A stretch of DNA of 64,000 nt from contig NZ_LHCI01000106.1 in NCBI RefSeq assembly GCF_001280255.1, positions 954,599 through 1,018,598 on the forward strand. Direction: 5' to 3'. The notes beneath the pieces are model-generated. The model saw only the letters and a program-made list of their open reading frames with translations. It was not told the origin of the DNA and ran no database searches. Origin of the DNA: Thermus aquaticus. GTDB taxonomy: Bacteria; Deinococcota; Deinococci; Deinococcales; Thermaceae. This document shows, in pieces, positions 1 through 6,490 of this stretch (the first letter of the stretch is position 1; every line of letters begins with the position of its first letter). The position numbers and the translations under genes are program-made.

Positions 1-183
1 AAGCGGTTCTGGAGGGGAGAAGGGAGCGAGGCCACCATCTCGCTCACCCGGGCTGAGCCTGCGGCCAAGGCGCCCCGCACCACCTCTTCAAACCGTCGGT
101 GGAGGCGCTTATCGGGGGAAAACGCTCGCAAAACGGCCCGTGAACTCCTGGAGCCTGGCCTCGGCCACCTTGAGCATGTCCAT
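1..183 (-). pseudogene. Transposase, N-terminal part, frameshifted and cut by window edge
   Basis: On the minus strand an ATG at 183 opens 24 codons (starting MDMLKVAEARLQEF, ending FASVFPR) and stops at 109-111. Reading continues directly in another frame as DKRLHRRFEEVVRGALA and SARVSEMVASLPS up to base 1. Joined as FASVFP-DKRLHRRF this reads like the N-terminus of a DDE-type insertion-sequence transposase; I cannot fix the family. The break is at a run of five C (plus strand G 114-118) where four would keep the frame. It could be a dead copy, a programmed frameshift or a sequencing error. The next gene upstream (187-519) appears to be interrupted by this element. No terminal inverted repeat could be defined. 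Confidence 0.55.
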
Positions 184-186
184 GGA

Positions 187-519
187 TCACCCCCGGTACC
201 AGATACGGGCTGCGCCCGCAAGGGGAGATTTACCACGAAACGGAGATGTGGGTAAAGTCCTGGTGAGCACGACCAAGGCCAAGGCAAAGAGGAAGAGCTG
301 GCTCATGCTGGCGCTCAGCGGGAGGCGAACCTCTACACGGATGCTCCAGACCAGGAGAGCAGTCCAGAAGAGGACTTCCCACGGGGTCAGGGTTAAGGGA
401 AGGTCGCCGAATACCCTAAGCAGAAAACCCTCTAAGGCAAGAAAAGCCCCAAAGGTACTCGCTATCAGCAGAAAAAGGTTTCTAGGTGGCCAGTCTATCC
501 TGAAGGGTTGCCGGGTCAT
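187..519 (-). pseudogene. Truncated membrane sensor N-terminus, cut by the insertion element
   Basis: The 110-residue product begins MTRQPFRIDWPPRN and holds about three hydrophobic segments (roughly residues 14-35, 46-62 and 68-86). The motif EVRLPLSASMSQLF resembles the membrane-embedded N-terminal sensor region of Thermus/Deinococcus HD-GYP or GGDEF signalling proteins, which continue for several hundred residues. Here the frame runs into unrelated, polar sequence after about residue 86 and stops 4 bases before the transposase ATG, so the cytoplasmic output domain is missing. The likely cause is insertion of the element at 1-183. The exact junction is not visible but should lie near 200-265. 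The HD-GYP assignment is inference from sequence style. Confidence 0.4.
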
Positions 520-550
520 TCCGACCCAAGCTTACCATAACTGGGGGTGA

Positions 551-582
551 ATAAAGAAAAAGGTGGCCAGCGAACTGGCCAC
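551..582 (-). terminator. Rho-independent terminator of the 29-codon gene
   Basis: On the minus strand the arms GTGGCCAG and CTGGCCAC (563-570 / 575-582) form a perfect 8-bp stem with a UUCG tetraloop, followed at once by TTTTTCTTT. It begins 7 bases after the stop codon of the small gene at 589-678. Confidence 0.85.
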
Positions 583-588
583 ACCTCT

Positions 589-678
589 TTAGTCCCAGTG
601 CGCAGAAGCCCCAGCCGCAAGTCCGAGCGCGATCAAGCTGCCGAGAAGCACCAACACGCGAGCGATCGGCTTCTTCAT
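589..678 (-). CDS. 29-residue secreted or membrane peptide, unknown function
   Basis: The ATG at 678 has a strong Shine-Dalgarno (GGAGGG at 685-690, spacing 6) and the frame ends with TAA at 589. The product starts MKKPIARVLVLLG, has a hydrophobic core through about residue 24, and ends GASAHWD. This is a complete signal peptide (two Lys, hydrophobic core, A-S-A box) with only three residues, His-Trp-Asp, after the predicted cleavage point. The gene has its own TTGACA/TAAAGT promoter (735-763) and an excellent terminator (551-582), so it is a monocistronic unit and not chance reading. It may be a peptide signal precursor, a small membrane protein or a toxin-like peptide; the sequence does not decide. 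It lies just upstream of the truncated sensor gene in the same direction. Confidence 0.6.
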   Translation of the reverse strand: MKKPIARVLVLLGSLIALGLAAGASAHWD

Positions 679-734
679 CTTTATCCCTCCTTTTCCTCCG
701 CTTCCGGGGGGTCGGCCCCGTTTGCTTGTCTTTC

Positions 735-763
735 ACTTTAGGGGGTCGGGTCAATACTGTCAA
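735..763 (-). promoter_or_regulatory. Sigma-A promoter for the 29-codon gene
   Basis: Minus strand: -35 TTGACA (758-763), 17-base spacer, -10 TAAAGT (735-740). Transcription would start near 728, giving a leader of about 50 bases containing the GGAGGG ribosome site. Confidence 0.75.
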
Positions 764-1120
764 GAGGGGAAGAATAGGTATCAGCACGGCAAAAAATGCC
801 TATAGGGTCACAATAGTTTGGATTTGGTCAGACTTACGCTACCCAGCTTAGCACACCTGGTGCCGGCTGGGTAGCGGGGCTAGACCAACGGGGGGAAGCC
901 TCGGGGTTTTGAGGGGGGAATGGCCTAAAAAATACGCGAGCCCGTGGGGGTTAAGCGCCCCACGCGGGCCCAAAAACATCCAGCTTTAATGCGCCCCTGG
1001 AATACACCGGCAATACCGAAAAAATGCCCACCGCAATGCCTAAAGAATGGCTGCCTCAAATACCACCCCGGAACAGCGAAGGTTGCCTCAGCTTCCCACC
1101 CCCTTCGGGGCTATTGTAAC
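764..1120. other. Gene-free stretch with hairpins
   Basis: No convincing reading frame lies here. The reading frame at 944-1129 has no family resemblance and no ribosome site. The stretch is less GC-rich than the coding DNA around it. It contains a perfect 11-bp inverted repeat (837-876), a bulged hairpin at 940-969 with TTTTTT beyond it on the minus strand (927-932), which could terminate an unseen minus-strand RNA, and a 17-base piece (1053-1069) matching the flank of the hairpin repeat at 21541 in 16 of 17 bases. Confidence 0.5.
837..876. repeat. Long inverted repeat with nested palindrome
   Basis: CGCTACCCAGC (837-847) is exactly complementary to GCTGGGTAGCG (866-876). The 18-base loop holds a second small palindrome, CACCTGGTG. 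No T-run follows on either strand, so it does not look like a simple terminator. It could be an operator, a cruciform or a remnant of a mobile element end. Confidence 0.6.
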
Positions 1121-1148
1121 AAAACGTAACCCGCCCAGAGGGGCGGGT
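1121..1148 (-). terminator. Terminator after tRNA-Phe
   Basis: Minus strand: ACCCGCCC (1141-1148) pairs with GGGCGGGT (1129-1136) around a CTCT loop, followed by TACG and then TTTT (1121-1124). It starts about 5 bases after the CCA end of tRNA-Phe. Confidence 0.7.
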
Positions 1149-1152
1149 ACTG

Positions 1153-1228
1153 TGGTGCCGAGGGGCGGAATCGAACCGCCGACACTGCGATTTTCAGTCG
1201 CATGCTCTACCAACTGAGCTACCTCGGC
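1153..1228 (-). tRNA. tRNA-Phe (GAA)
   Basis: This is a 76-base cloverleaf. The acceptor stem GCCGAGG pairs with CCTCGGC, the D arm is AGCTCAGTTGGTAGAGC, the anticodon loop is CTGAAAA with anticodon GAA, the T loop is GGTTCGATTCC, and CCA is encoded. It lies 1 base downstream of tRNA-Asp and the two are probably cut from one transcript. Confidence 0.97.
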
Positions 1229-1229
1229 G

Positions 1230-1306
1230 TGGCGGCCCCGACGGGACTCGAACCCGCGATCTCCCACGTGACAGGCGGGTGTGTTAACCAACTACACCAC
1301 GGGGCC
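1230..1306 (-). tRNA. tRNA-Asp (GTC)
   Basis: This is a 77-base cloverleaf. The acceptor GGCCCCG pairs with CGGGGCC, the anticodon loop CTGTCAC carries anticodon GTC, the T arm is GCGGGTTCGAGTCCCGT, and CCA is encoded. It is the first gene of a two-tRNA unit driven by the promoter at 1350-1379. Confidence 0.97.
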
Positions 1307-1349
1307 TTGGGTTGTCGCCGGGTCGGGGGCGTCCGACCGGGCATCTAGG

Positions 1350-1379
1350 ATGATAGCCGGGGGGAGGGGCCAGTGTCAA
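1350..1379 (-). promoter_or_regulatory. Promoter of the tRNA-Asp/tRNA-Phe unit
   Basis: Minus strand: -35 TTGACA (1374-1379), 18-base spacer, -10 TATCAT (1350-1355). The -35 box overlaps the GTG start codon (1373-1375) of the divergent gene at 1373-1738. Confidence 0.75.
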
Positions 1380-1738
1380 GCTTGAGCTGGAGCGAGGTCT
1401 TCGCCTACCACCGCACCCGGAAGGGGATCGGGAGGCAGAGCCTCCTGGTGGACCGGGGGGAGTCCGGCTATCGCAACGTCTTTCTGCCGGACGGGCGAAT
1501 CCTCTACATGGGGGAAGGCCTGCGGGGTCACCAGGAGCCCCTTGGGGGGAACCTCCGCCTCCTCCTGGCCCACCGGGAAGGGACCCCTCTAAGGGTCTTC
1601 CTGCGGGAGGCCCCGGGGCGCTGGCGGGACCTGGGGTGCTACCGGGTGGAGGGGTGGCGGTACGCCCTTTTGGAGGAGGAGGGGCGCTACGTCTACTGGT
1701 TCACCCTTGGGCCATGTGGATGCGAAGGAGGCCCTTGA
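1373..1738 (+). CDS. Small SRA-like domain protein, hypothetical
   Basis: The product has 121 residues from a GTG start with the purine-rich site GGGGGGAGGGG upstream. The central part (NVFLPDGRILYMGEG, GGNLRLLLAHREGTPLRVFL, RWRDLGCYRV) resembles the SRA-like module of McrA-type or DUF3427 restriction proteins, which has the order 'Y-x-GEG ... GN-x-L ... HLF ... YRYLG'. That module recognises modified DNA bases in the known enzymes. Here it stands alone, without HNH or helicase domains. This is a weak, motif-level resemblance. The C-terminus (FTLGPCGCEGGP) is Cys/Gly-rich. The gene overlaps the 3' end of coaX by 38 bases on the opposite strand, and its start lies inside the tRNA promoter. Confidence 0.55.
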   Translation: MSSLSWSEVFAYHRTRKGIGRQSLLVDRGESGYRNVFLPDGRILYMGEGLRGHQEPLGGNLRLLLAHREGTPLRVFLREAPGRWRDLGCYRVEGWRYALLEEEGRYVYWFTLGPCGCEGGP

Positions 1739-2459
1739 GGGTCAGGTCCTCGTCCACCAGGTCAAAGGAGGGGCAGATGGGCCTTAGGGTCTCGGCAAAG
1801 CCCCCGGTGGCGATGACCAGGGCTTCTCCCGCCTCCTCCTTGAAACGGCGCACCATGCCCTCCACCAGGGCGGCGTAGCCCAGAACCAGGCCCGAGCGGA
1901 GGGCCTCGAGGGTGTTCTTGCCCACCGCCCTCTGGGGCGGGACCAGGTCAATGCGGGGAAGCTTGGCCGTCCGCTGGGCCAGGGCGTCCGCCGCCGTCTG
2001 GGGGCCGATGGTGATGGCTCCGCCCAGGTAGCGGTTTGGGGCCTCCACCAGGTCAAAGGTGGTGGCCGTGCCAAAGTCCACCACGATGTAGCGGCCCGTG
2101 GGGCTCGGGTAGCCCAGGGCCCCCACGGCGTTGACCAGGCGGTCCGCCCCGGCCTCCTTGGGGTTGTCTATGGCCACCTCAAGCCCCGTGGCCTCGGCGT
2201 CCACCAGGCGGGCCTTGACCCCGAAAAGCCCCTCTATGGCCCGCGCCATCTCCCGCTCCACCGGGGGCACCACGCTGGAAAGGAGGGCGGCTTTGGGCGG
2301 GGGGAGGCCCTCCAGGGCGAAGAGGTTCTTTAAGAGGACCCTATACTCGCTTTCCATCCGCATTCGGTCGGTGTGGATGCGGAAGTGGGCGACGAGCCTC
2401 TCCCCCTCAAAAAGGCCCAGGGCCGTGGAGGTGTTGCCGATGTCCACCGCCAGGAGCAT
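1701..2459 (-). CDS. coaX: Type III pantothenate kinase
   Basis: This 252-residue ASKHA-fold kinase phosphorylates pantothenate in the first step of coenzyme A synthesis. The N-terminal phosphate loop LAVDIGNTSTALGLF (about 3-17), the substrate motif DNPKEAGADRLVNAVGA (about 98-114) and VVDFGTATTFDL (about 125-136) are all present. Length and motifs fit the cytosolic type III enzyme, which usually needs a monovalent cation and is not feedback-inhibited by CoA (family knowledge). Its ATG overlaps the TGA of the OsmC gene by one base, so the two form an operon read from the promoter near 2883. It overlaps the convergent gene at 1373-1738. Confidence 0.95.
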   Translation of the reverse strand: MLLAVDIGNTSTALGLFEGERLVAHFRIHTDRMRMESEYRVLLKNLFALEGLPPPKAALLSSVVPPVEREMARAIEGLFGVKARLVDAEATGLEVAIDNPKEAGADRLVNAVGALGYPSPTGRYIVVDFGTATTFDLVEAPNRYLGGAITIGPQTAADALAQRTAKLPRIDLVPPQRAVGKNTLEALRSGLVLGYAALVEGMVRRFKEEAGEALVIATGGFAETLRPICPSFDLVDEDLTLKGLLRIHMAQG

Positions 2460-2875
2460 CAGGCCTCTTCCTCCCAGGGCTCCAGGATCACCCGGGTGGT
2501 GATCTCGGCGTTGAGGTTGGCGGAGACGGAGCAGTACTTGGTGTGGGAGAGGTGGACGGCCCGCTCCAGGGCCTCGAGGGTCACCCCCGGTCCGGAGGCG
2601 ATGTGGGTCACGGTGATCTGGGTGTAGCGCCTGGGGTGGGTCTCCGCCCGCACCCCCTCCACCTCCACCCGGTAGCGGGCCAGGGGCTGCTTCTTCTTCT
2701 TCATGATGTCCACCACGTCGTAGGCGGTGCAGGCCCCCAGGGCCATGAGGAGGAGCTCCATGGGGCGGGGCCCGGTGGCGGGCTGGTCCCCGTCAATCAT
2801 GACCTTGTCCCCCTGCTCGTTCACCCCCAGGAAGCGGTGCCCCACCAGGTTGTAGACCACGACCCTCTTCGTCAT
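2459..2875 (-). CDS. OsmC/Ohr family peroxide-handling protein
   Basis: The product has 138 residues. The two redox Cys of the OsmC/Ohr family are visible as ALGACTAYDV (Cys49) and HTKYCSVSANL (Cys115). These proteins reduce organic hydroperoxides using dithiols; the HTKYCSVSANL end is of the YhfA-like OsmC subgroup, whose physiological substrate is less certain. The ATG at 2875 is preceded by TAAAAT 7 bases upstream, so the mRNA is probably leaderless. It is translationally coupled to coaX, although no functional link is obvious. Confidence 0.9.
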   Translation of the reverse strand: MTKRVVVYNLVGHRFLGVNEQGDKVMIDGDQPATGPRPMELLLMALGACTAYDVVDIMKKKKQPLARYRVEVEGVRAETHPRRYTQITVTHIASGPGVTLEALERAVHLSHTKYCSVSANLNAEITTRVILEPWEEEA

Positions 2876-2882
2876 GGGCCGG

Positions 2883-2915
2883 ATTTTACCAGGCTCTCAC
2901 CGTGCCCGCTAGAAT
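2883..2915. promoter_or_regulatory. Divergent promoters of osmC-like gene and amidase
   Basis: Minus strand: -10 TAAAAT at 2883-2888, 7 bases before the OsmC ATG. Plus strand: TTACCA (2886-2891), 18-base spacer and -10 TAGAAT (2910-2915), 8 bases before the amidase ATG. The plus -35 overlaps the minus -10, so the two promoters may compete for polymerase. Confidence 0.6.
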
Positions 2916-2923
2916 GGGCGTAG

Positions 2924-4015
2924 ATGCGCTGGTTGTTCTTGGCCTGGATATGGAGCTGGGCCCTGGCTTTCCCGAGGGTGGGCGTGCACGAGGGCTTCAC
3001 CCGCCTGGTCTTTGACCTGCCCTCCCCCCAGGTGGCCTACCGAATGGAGGAGAGGGAAAACCTTCTCACCCTCATCTTTCCGGGCCTTTCTGCCCCGGCG
3101 GCGGACCTGGTGGTGAACTCCCCCGAGGTGGCCTCGGTCCAGGTGGTGCCGGGCAAGGGGGAGGTGAGGGTCCTGGTGCGCACCAGGGGGCCGGTGGAGG
3201 TGAAGGCGAGCCGCTACCGGGACCCCGAGCGCCTGGTGCTGGACATCGCCCTGAAGAAGGGGGAGACCCCCCTCAAGCCCCAGGCCCCGGACCCCCCCAA
3301 GGCCCAGGCCCCCAAGCCTCCCAGGCCCGTGGTCCTCCTGGACCCCGGCCACGGGGGGATTGACCCGGGGATGGTGGGGTACGTGGTGGAGAAGGAGGCG
3401 GTCCTGGACGTGGCCCTCCGCCTCAGGCGCCTCCTCTTGCGGGAGGGGATAGAGGTCCGCCTGACCCGGGAAAAGGACACGCACCTCTCCCCGGACAAGC
3501 GCACGGACCTCTCCATGCGGGCCAGCATGGCCGACAGCTCCCGGGTGAACCTCTTCATCTCCATCCACGTGAACGCCTCCCCCACCCGCACCGCACGAGG
3601 GGTGGAGGTCTTCTACTTCGGCCGGGCCCAGGACCCCAGGGTTTTGGCCCAGGTGATCCGGGAAAACGGCGGGGGGGAGGTGGGCAAGCGCCTCACCGAG
3701 GAGGCCAAGACCGCCGCCGAGCGGATCCTTTACGACATCGTGGCCCAGGCCAACCAGCGCTTCAGCCAGCGCCTGGCAGAGACCCTGGGGCGGCACCTTT
3801 CCCAGGCCACGGGGAGCCCCTACAGGGGGAGCTTTCCCGGCGACTTCTTCGTCCTCCGCTACGCCAAGGTGCCCGCCGTCTTGGTGGAGATCGGCTTCGG
3901 GGACCACCCGGTGGAGGGGCGGAACCTGGCGGACCCCGACTACCGGGAGAAGGTGGCCCAGGGGCTCCTCGCCGGCATCCTCACCTTCCTGGGGAACGGG
4001 GCCTTCGCCCGCTAA
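2924..4015 (+). CDS. N-acetylmuramoyl-L-alanine amidase (AMIN + Amidase_3)
   Basis: This 363-residue exported enzyme cuts the amide bond between MurNAc and the stem peptide of peptidoglycan, for example during daughter-cell separation. A signal peptide (about 1-17, ending WALAFP) is followed by an AMIN-like beta domain (about 18-112), a Pro-rich linker (about 113-133) and the Amidase_3 zinc domain: LLDPGHGGIDPG (His143), the ligand Glu near 156, FISIHVNA (second His near 211) and a late Glu in AVLVEIGFGDHP. This order matches AmiC-type amidases. It is probably leaderless. The gene is divergent from the OsmC operon and convergent with the kinase. Confidence 0.93.
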   Translation: MRWLFLAWIWSWALAFPRVGVHEGFTRLVFDLPSPQVAYRMEERENLLTLIFPGLSAPAADLVVNSPEVASVQVVPGKGEVRVLVRTRGPVEVKASRYRDPERLVLDIALKKGETPLKPQAPDPPKAQAPKPPRPVVLLDPGHGGIDPGMVGYVVEKEAVLDVALRLRRLLLREGIEVRLTREKDTHLSPDKRTDLSMRASMADSSRVNLFISIHVNASPTRTARGVEVFYFGRAQDPRVLAQVIRENGGGEVGKRLTEEAKTAAERILYDIVAQANQRFSQRLAETLGRHLSQATGSPYRGSFPGDFFVLRYAKVPAVLVEIGFGDHPVEGRNLADPDYREKVAQGLLAGILTFLGNGAFAR

Positions 4016-4081
4016 GTGCCCGTACTTTGGTTTCGCAGCATGGGATGCTCAGGTCGGGGCTGTGAGAGGGCTTTTCTGGGG

Positions 4082-4110
4082 CCCCCACCGCGGCGAAAGC
4101 GGCGGTGGGG
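4082..4110. repeat. GC-rich hairpin repeat between convergent genes
   Basis: The arms CCACCGCGGC and GCGGCGGTGG around a GAAA tetraloop form a near-perfect stem with one mismatch, and are almost the same as the hairpin at 21641-21662. It lies between the stop codons of the amidase and the kinase and may end transcription from both sides. The preceding 4016-4081 has no gene. Confidence 0.6.
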
Positions 4111-4113
4111 TAC

Positions 4114-4878
4114 TTAGAAGGGGAAAGCCTCCAGGGCTTCCCCGGCGTCCTTGAACCGCTCTTTCGGGCGCTTGGCCAGGAGGCGCTCCAAGTAGGCCCG
4201 CTCCCTCTCCCCAAGCCCGGGAAGGGGGGGGACGGGCGCCTTCAGGTGGCCCAGGAGGACCTCTTCCGGGGCTCCCACAAAGGGATGTTCCCCGGAGAGG
4301 ATCCAGTAGAGGATGACCCCGGCGGCGTACACGTCGGCCTCGGGGCCGGGGCTTTGCCCCAGGACCTGCTCCGGGGCCAGGTAGGGGAGGGTGCCCACCC
4401 TCAGGGGCTTTTTGAAGGCCTCGGCCACCGGGCCGGAGAGGTCAAAGTCCACCAGGCGGGCCTCGTCGGTGCCCGCCACGATGATGTTTTCCGGCTTCAC
4501 GTCCCGGTGGACCAGGCCTTTGGCGTGCATGTGGGCCAGGGCCAGAAGGAGCTGGCGGAAGACCTGAAGGGCCCGGGGCTTCCCCGGCCTCCGCCCCATC
4601 CACCGCTCCATCTCCTCCCCCGGGGCGTAGGCCAGGAGGAGGGCCGGGCCTTCCTCCAGGTCCAGCTTCTCCAGGACGGGGTTCAGGTTGGGGTGGTCCA
4701 GGCGCTTACCCACCCAGAACTCCCGGTTCCGCCGGGCCTCGGCCCCTTTGGGGAAGAGCTTGAGGGCGTAGGGGGTGCCGAAGGGGTCAAAGGCCAGGTA
4801 GACCGTGGCCAGGGCTCCCTGGCCCAGGGGGCGCACCACCCGGTAGCGCCCTAGAAGGGTCTTCCCCGCCAGGCTCAC
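4114..4878 (-). CDS. Hanks-type serine/threonine protein kinase
   Basis: The product is a cytosolic eukaryote-like kinase domain only, about 254 residues, with no transmembrane or PASTA part. Visible elements: the glycine loop LGQGALATVY, Lys40 in YALKLF, the catalytic loop HRDVKPEN (His124-Arg-Asp), the metal-binding motif DFD at 144-146 where most kinases have DFG, and the activation end YLAPEQ. I chose the GTG at 4878 because TATAGT (4886-4891) lies 7 bases before it; an earlier GTG at 4911 would add 11 residues (MKGVRKG...) but lies upstream of that -10 box. The DFG to DFD change is unusual and could alter magnesium handling, although the other catalytic residues are intact. Target unknown. 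Confidence 0.88.
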   Translation of the reverse strand: MSLAGKTLLGRYRVVRPLGQGALATVYLAFDPFGTPYALKLFPKGAEARRNREFWVGKRLDHPNLNPVLEKLDLEEGPALLLAYAPGEEMERWMGRRPGKPRALQVFRQLLLALAHMHAKGLVHRDVKPENIIVAGTDEARLVDFDLSGPVAEAFKKPLRVGTLPYLAPEQVLGQSPGPEADVYAAGVILYWILSGEHPFVGAPEEVLLGHLKAPVPPLPGLGERERAYLERLLAKRPKERFKDAGEALEAFPF

Positions 4879-4885
4879 CGCCCCC

Positions 4886-4928
4886 ACTATACCCTTCCTC
4901 ACGCCTTTCACCTGAAAGCCGGTAGGAT
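4886..4928. promoter_or_regulatory. Divergent -10 boxes for kinase and patatin gene
   Basis: The minus -10 TATAGT (4886-4891) serves the kinase start at 4878. The plus -10 TAGGAT (4923-4928) lies 6 bases before the GTG of the patatin gene. Clear -35 boxes are not seen. Confidence 0.5.
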
Positions 4929-4934
4929 TTTCCC

Positions 4935-5687
4935 GTGCGGGGCTTGGCGCTTTCCGGAGGCGGGGCCAGGGGGCTGGCCCACATCGGGGTTCTGGAGGTC
5001 TTCCTGGAGGCGGGGCTGGACTTCCAGGTGGTGGCGGGCACCAGCATGGGGGCCATCGTGGGGGCCCTCTTCGCCGCCGGGCGGACCCCAGGGGAGATGC
5101 TGGAGATGGCCCGGAAGACCCCTTGGCTGGCCCTGCTGGGCCTCTCCCCCAGGGAGGGCCTCTTCTCCCGCAGGAAGCTCAAGGACTTCCTGGCAGAGCA
5201 CCTGCCCCCCCGGTTTGAGGACCTGAAGCGGCCCCTGGTGGTGACGGCGGTGGACGTGGCCACGGGTAGGCTCGTCTTCCTCACCCAGGGGGAGCTTCCC
5301 AGCGCCGTCCTGGCCTCCGCCGCCTACCCGGGCCTCCTGGCCCCGGTGGAGCGGGAGGGCAGGCTCCTCTTTGACGGGGGAGTTCTGGACAACCTGCCCG
5401 TGGACGGGGCCAGGCTCCTGGGGGCTTTGGAGGTCTACGCCGTGGACGTGACCCCGGAGCGGGCGGTGGCGGAGGTTCCCAAAAACCTCCTCGCCCTGGC
5501 CCGGCGGGCGGTGGACCTCATGCAGCTCCACCTGACCTCGGTGCGCCTCGCCCTTTACGCCCCCGAGGTCTACGTGCGCCCGGCCCTCCAGGGGGTGGGT
5601 ATAGAGGACTTCCGGCGCCTGGAGGAGATCGTGGAGGCCGGAAGGGAGGCCGCAAGGAAGGTTTTGGACAAGGTGGGAGGGGTATGA
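4935..5687 (+). CDS. Patatin-like phospholipase (RssA/NTE type)
   Basis: This 250-residue serine hydrolase is expected to act on acyl esters of lipids. It has the oxyanion loop LSGGGARG (about 6-13), the nucleophile elbow GTSMG (Ser37) and the catalytic Asp147 in LFDGGVLDN, i.e. the complete Ser-Asp dyad of the family. No signal peptide is present, so it probably acts in the cytosol or at the inner membrane face. The GTG start is 6 bases after TAGGAT (leaderless). The stop overlaps the signal peptidase start by 4 bases (ATGA), so the two are co-translated. Confidence 0.9.
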   Translation: MRGLALSGGGARGLAHIGVLEVFLEAGLDFQVVAGTSMGAIVGALFAAGRTPGEMLEMARKTPWLALLGLSPREGLFSRRKLKDFLAEHLPPRFEDLKRPLVVTAVDVATGRLVFLTQGELPSAVLASAAYPGLLAPVEREGRLLFDGGVLDNLPVDGARLLGALEVYAVDVTPERAVAEVPKNLLALARRAVDLMQLHLTSVRLALYAPEVYVRPALQGVGIEDFRRLEEIVEAGREAARKVLDKVGGV

Positions 5688-6490
5688 AGGCGTTCTGGGA
5701 GTATCTTTTCAAGGAGTGGTTTCGGCAGGTGGGGGAGGCCCTGCTGGTGGCCTTTCTGGTCACCACCTTCGTCTTCACCACCGTGGGGGTGGTGGGGCAG
5801 AGCATGTTTCCCACCCTAAGGAACGGCGAGCGGGTCCTGGTGCCCAAGTGGGAGACCTGGCTGGTGCGCTTCGGCCTCAAGGAGTGGCGTCGGGGGGAGA
5901 TCGCCATCCTCAAGCCCCCCGAGGGCACCCCTTACGCCACCGCCCGCTTTCCCGTGCTGGGCTTTTCCTTCAGGGCCTTCTTCATCAAGCGCATCGTGGC
6001 CGTGCCCGGGGACGAGGTGTACGTGGAGCGGGGGGTGGTCCACGTGAACGGTGTGCCCCTTCTGGAGACCCACATCACCGACCACCTCTCCCCCTGGCCC
6101 GACTCCTTCCCCGGGGTTTGCTACAAGGACGGGCGCATGACCCGCATCATCACCCAGCAGGGGGACTTCCCCGTGGACCTTCTCCCCGCCTACCTTAAGC
6201 CCCTCAAGGAGATGCTCCTGCCCCCTTCGGAAGGGGTCCTGGCCCGGAGCCGGCTGGAGGAGGCTTGTGAGGTGGGGCGGATCCGCCTCAAGAAGGGGTA
6301 CTACTTCGTCATGGGGGATAACCGCACCTTAGGGGGCTCCGAGGACTCCCGCACCTTCGGGCCCGTGCCCGTGGAGGCCATCGCCGGGCGGGCCAGCTTC
6401 GTCTGGTGGCCCGTCTTCGTGCGGGACGAAAGGGGCCTCCGCCTGAACCTGAGGCGGCTTGAGCCCCCGGCGGTCTACAGGCTCAGGTGA
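5684..6490 (+). CDS. lepB: Signal peptidase I
   Basis: The product has 268 residues. An N-terminal membrane anchor (about 18-37) precedes box B with the nucleophile Ser40 (VGQSMFPTL), then box D with the general base Lys102 (FIKRIVAVPGDEV), and box E (VMGDNRTLGGSEDSRTFGPV). It removes signal peptides from exported preproteins at the outer face of the cytoplasmic membrane. A long insertion (about residues 118-190, containing a Cys pair) sits between boxes D and E, as in many Thermus and Gram-negative forms. It is coupled to the patatin gene and overlaps the convergent lutC end by 8 bases. Confidence 0.95.
   Translation: MKAFWEYLFKEWFRQVGEALLVAFLVTTFVFTTVGVVGQSMFPTLRNGERVLVPKWETWLVRFGLKEWRRGEIAILKPPEGTPYATARFPVLGFSFRAFFIKRIVAVPGDEVYVERGVVHVNGVPLLETHITDHLSPWPDSFPGVCYKDGRMTRIITQQGDFPVDLLPAYLKPLKEMLLPPSEGVLARSRLEEACEVGRIRLKKGYYFVMGDNRTLGGSEDSRTFGPVPVEAIAGRASFVWWPVFVRDERGLRLNLRRLEPPAVYRLR

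Noticed and set aside
482-787. 101-codon minus frame over the small-peptide gene
   Set aside because: It crosses the terminator and promoter of the 29-codon gene, which has much better signals in another frame.
944-1129. 61-codon frame in the gene-free stretch
   Set aside because: No ribosome site or -10 box at the start, unusual residue mix, and it crosses a bulged hairpin and the repeat fragment.
4105-4854. Plus-strand frame of 249 codons across the kinase
   Set aside because: Antisense shadow of a kinase with intact HRD, Lys and APE motifs.
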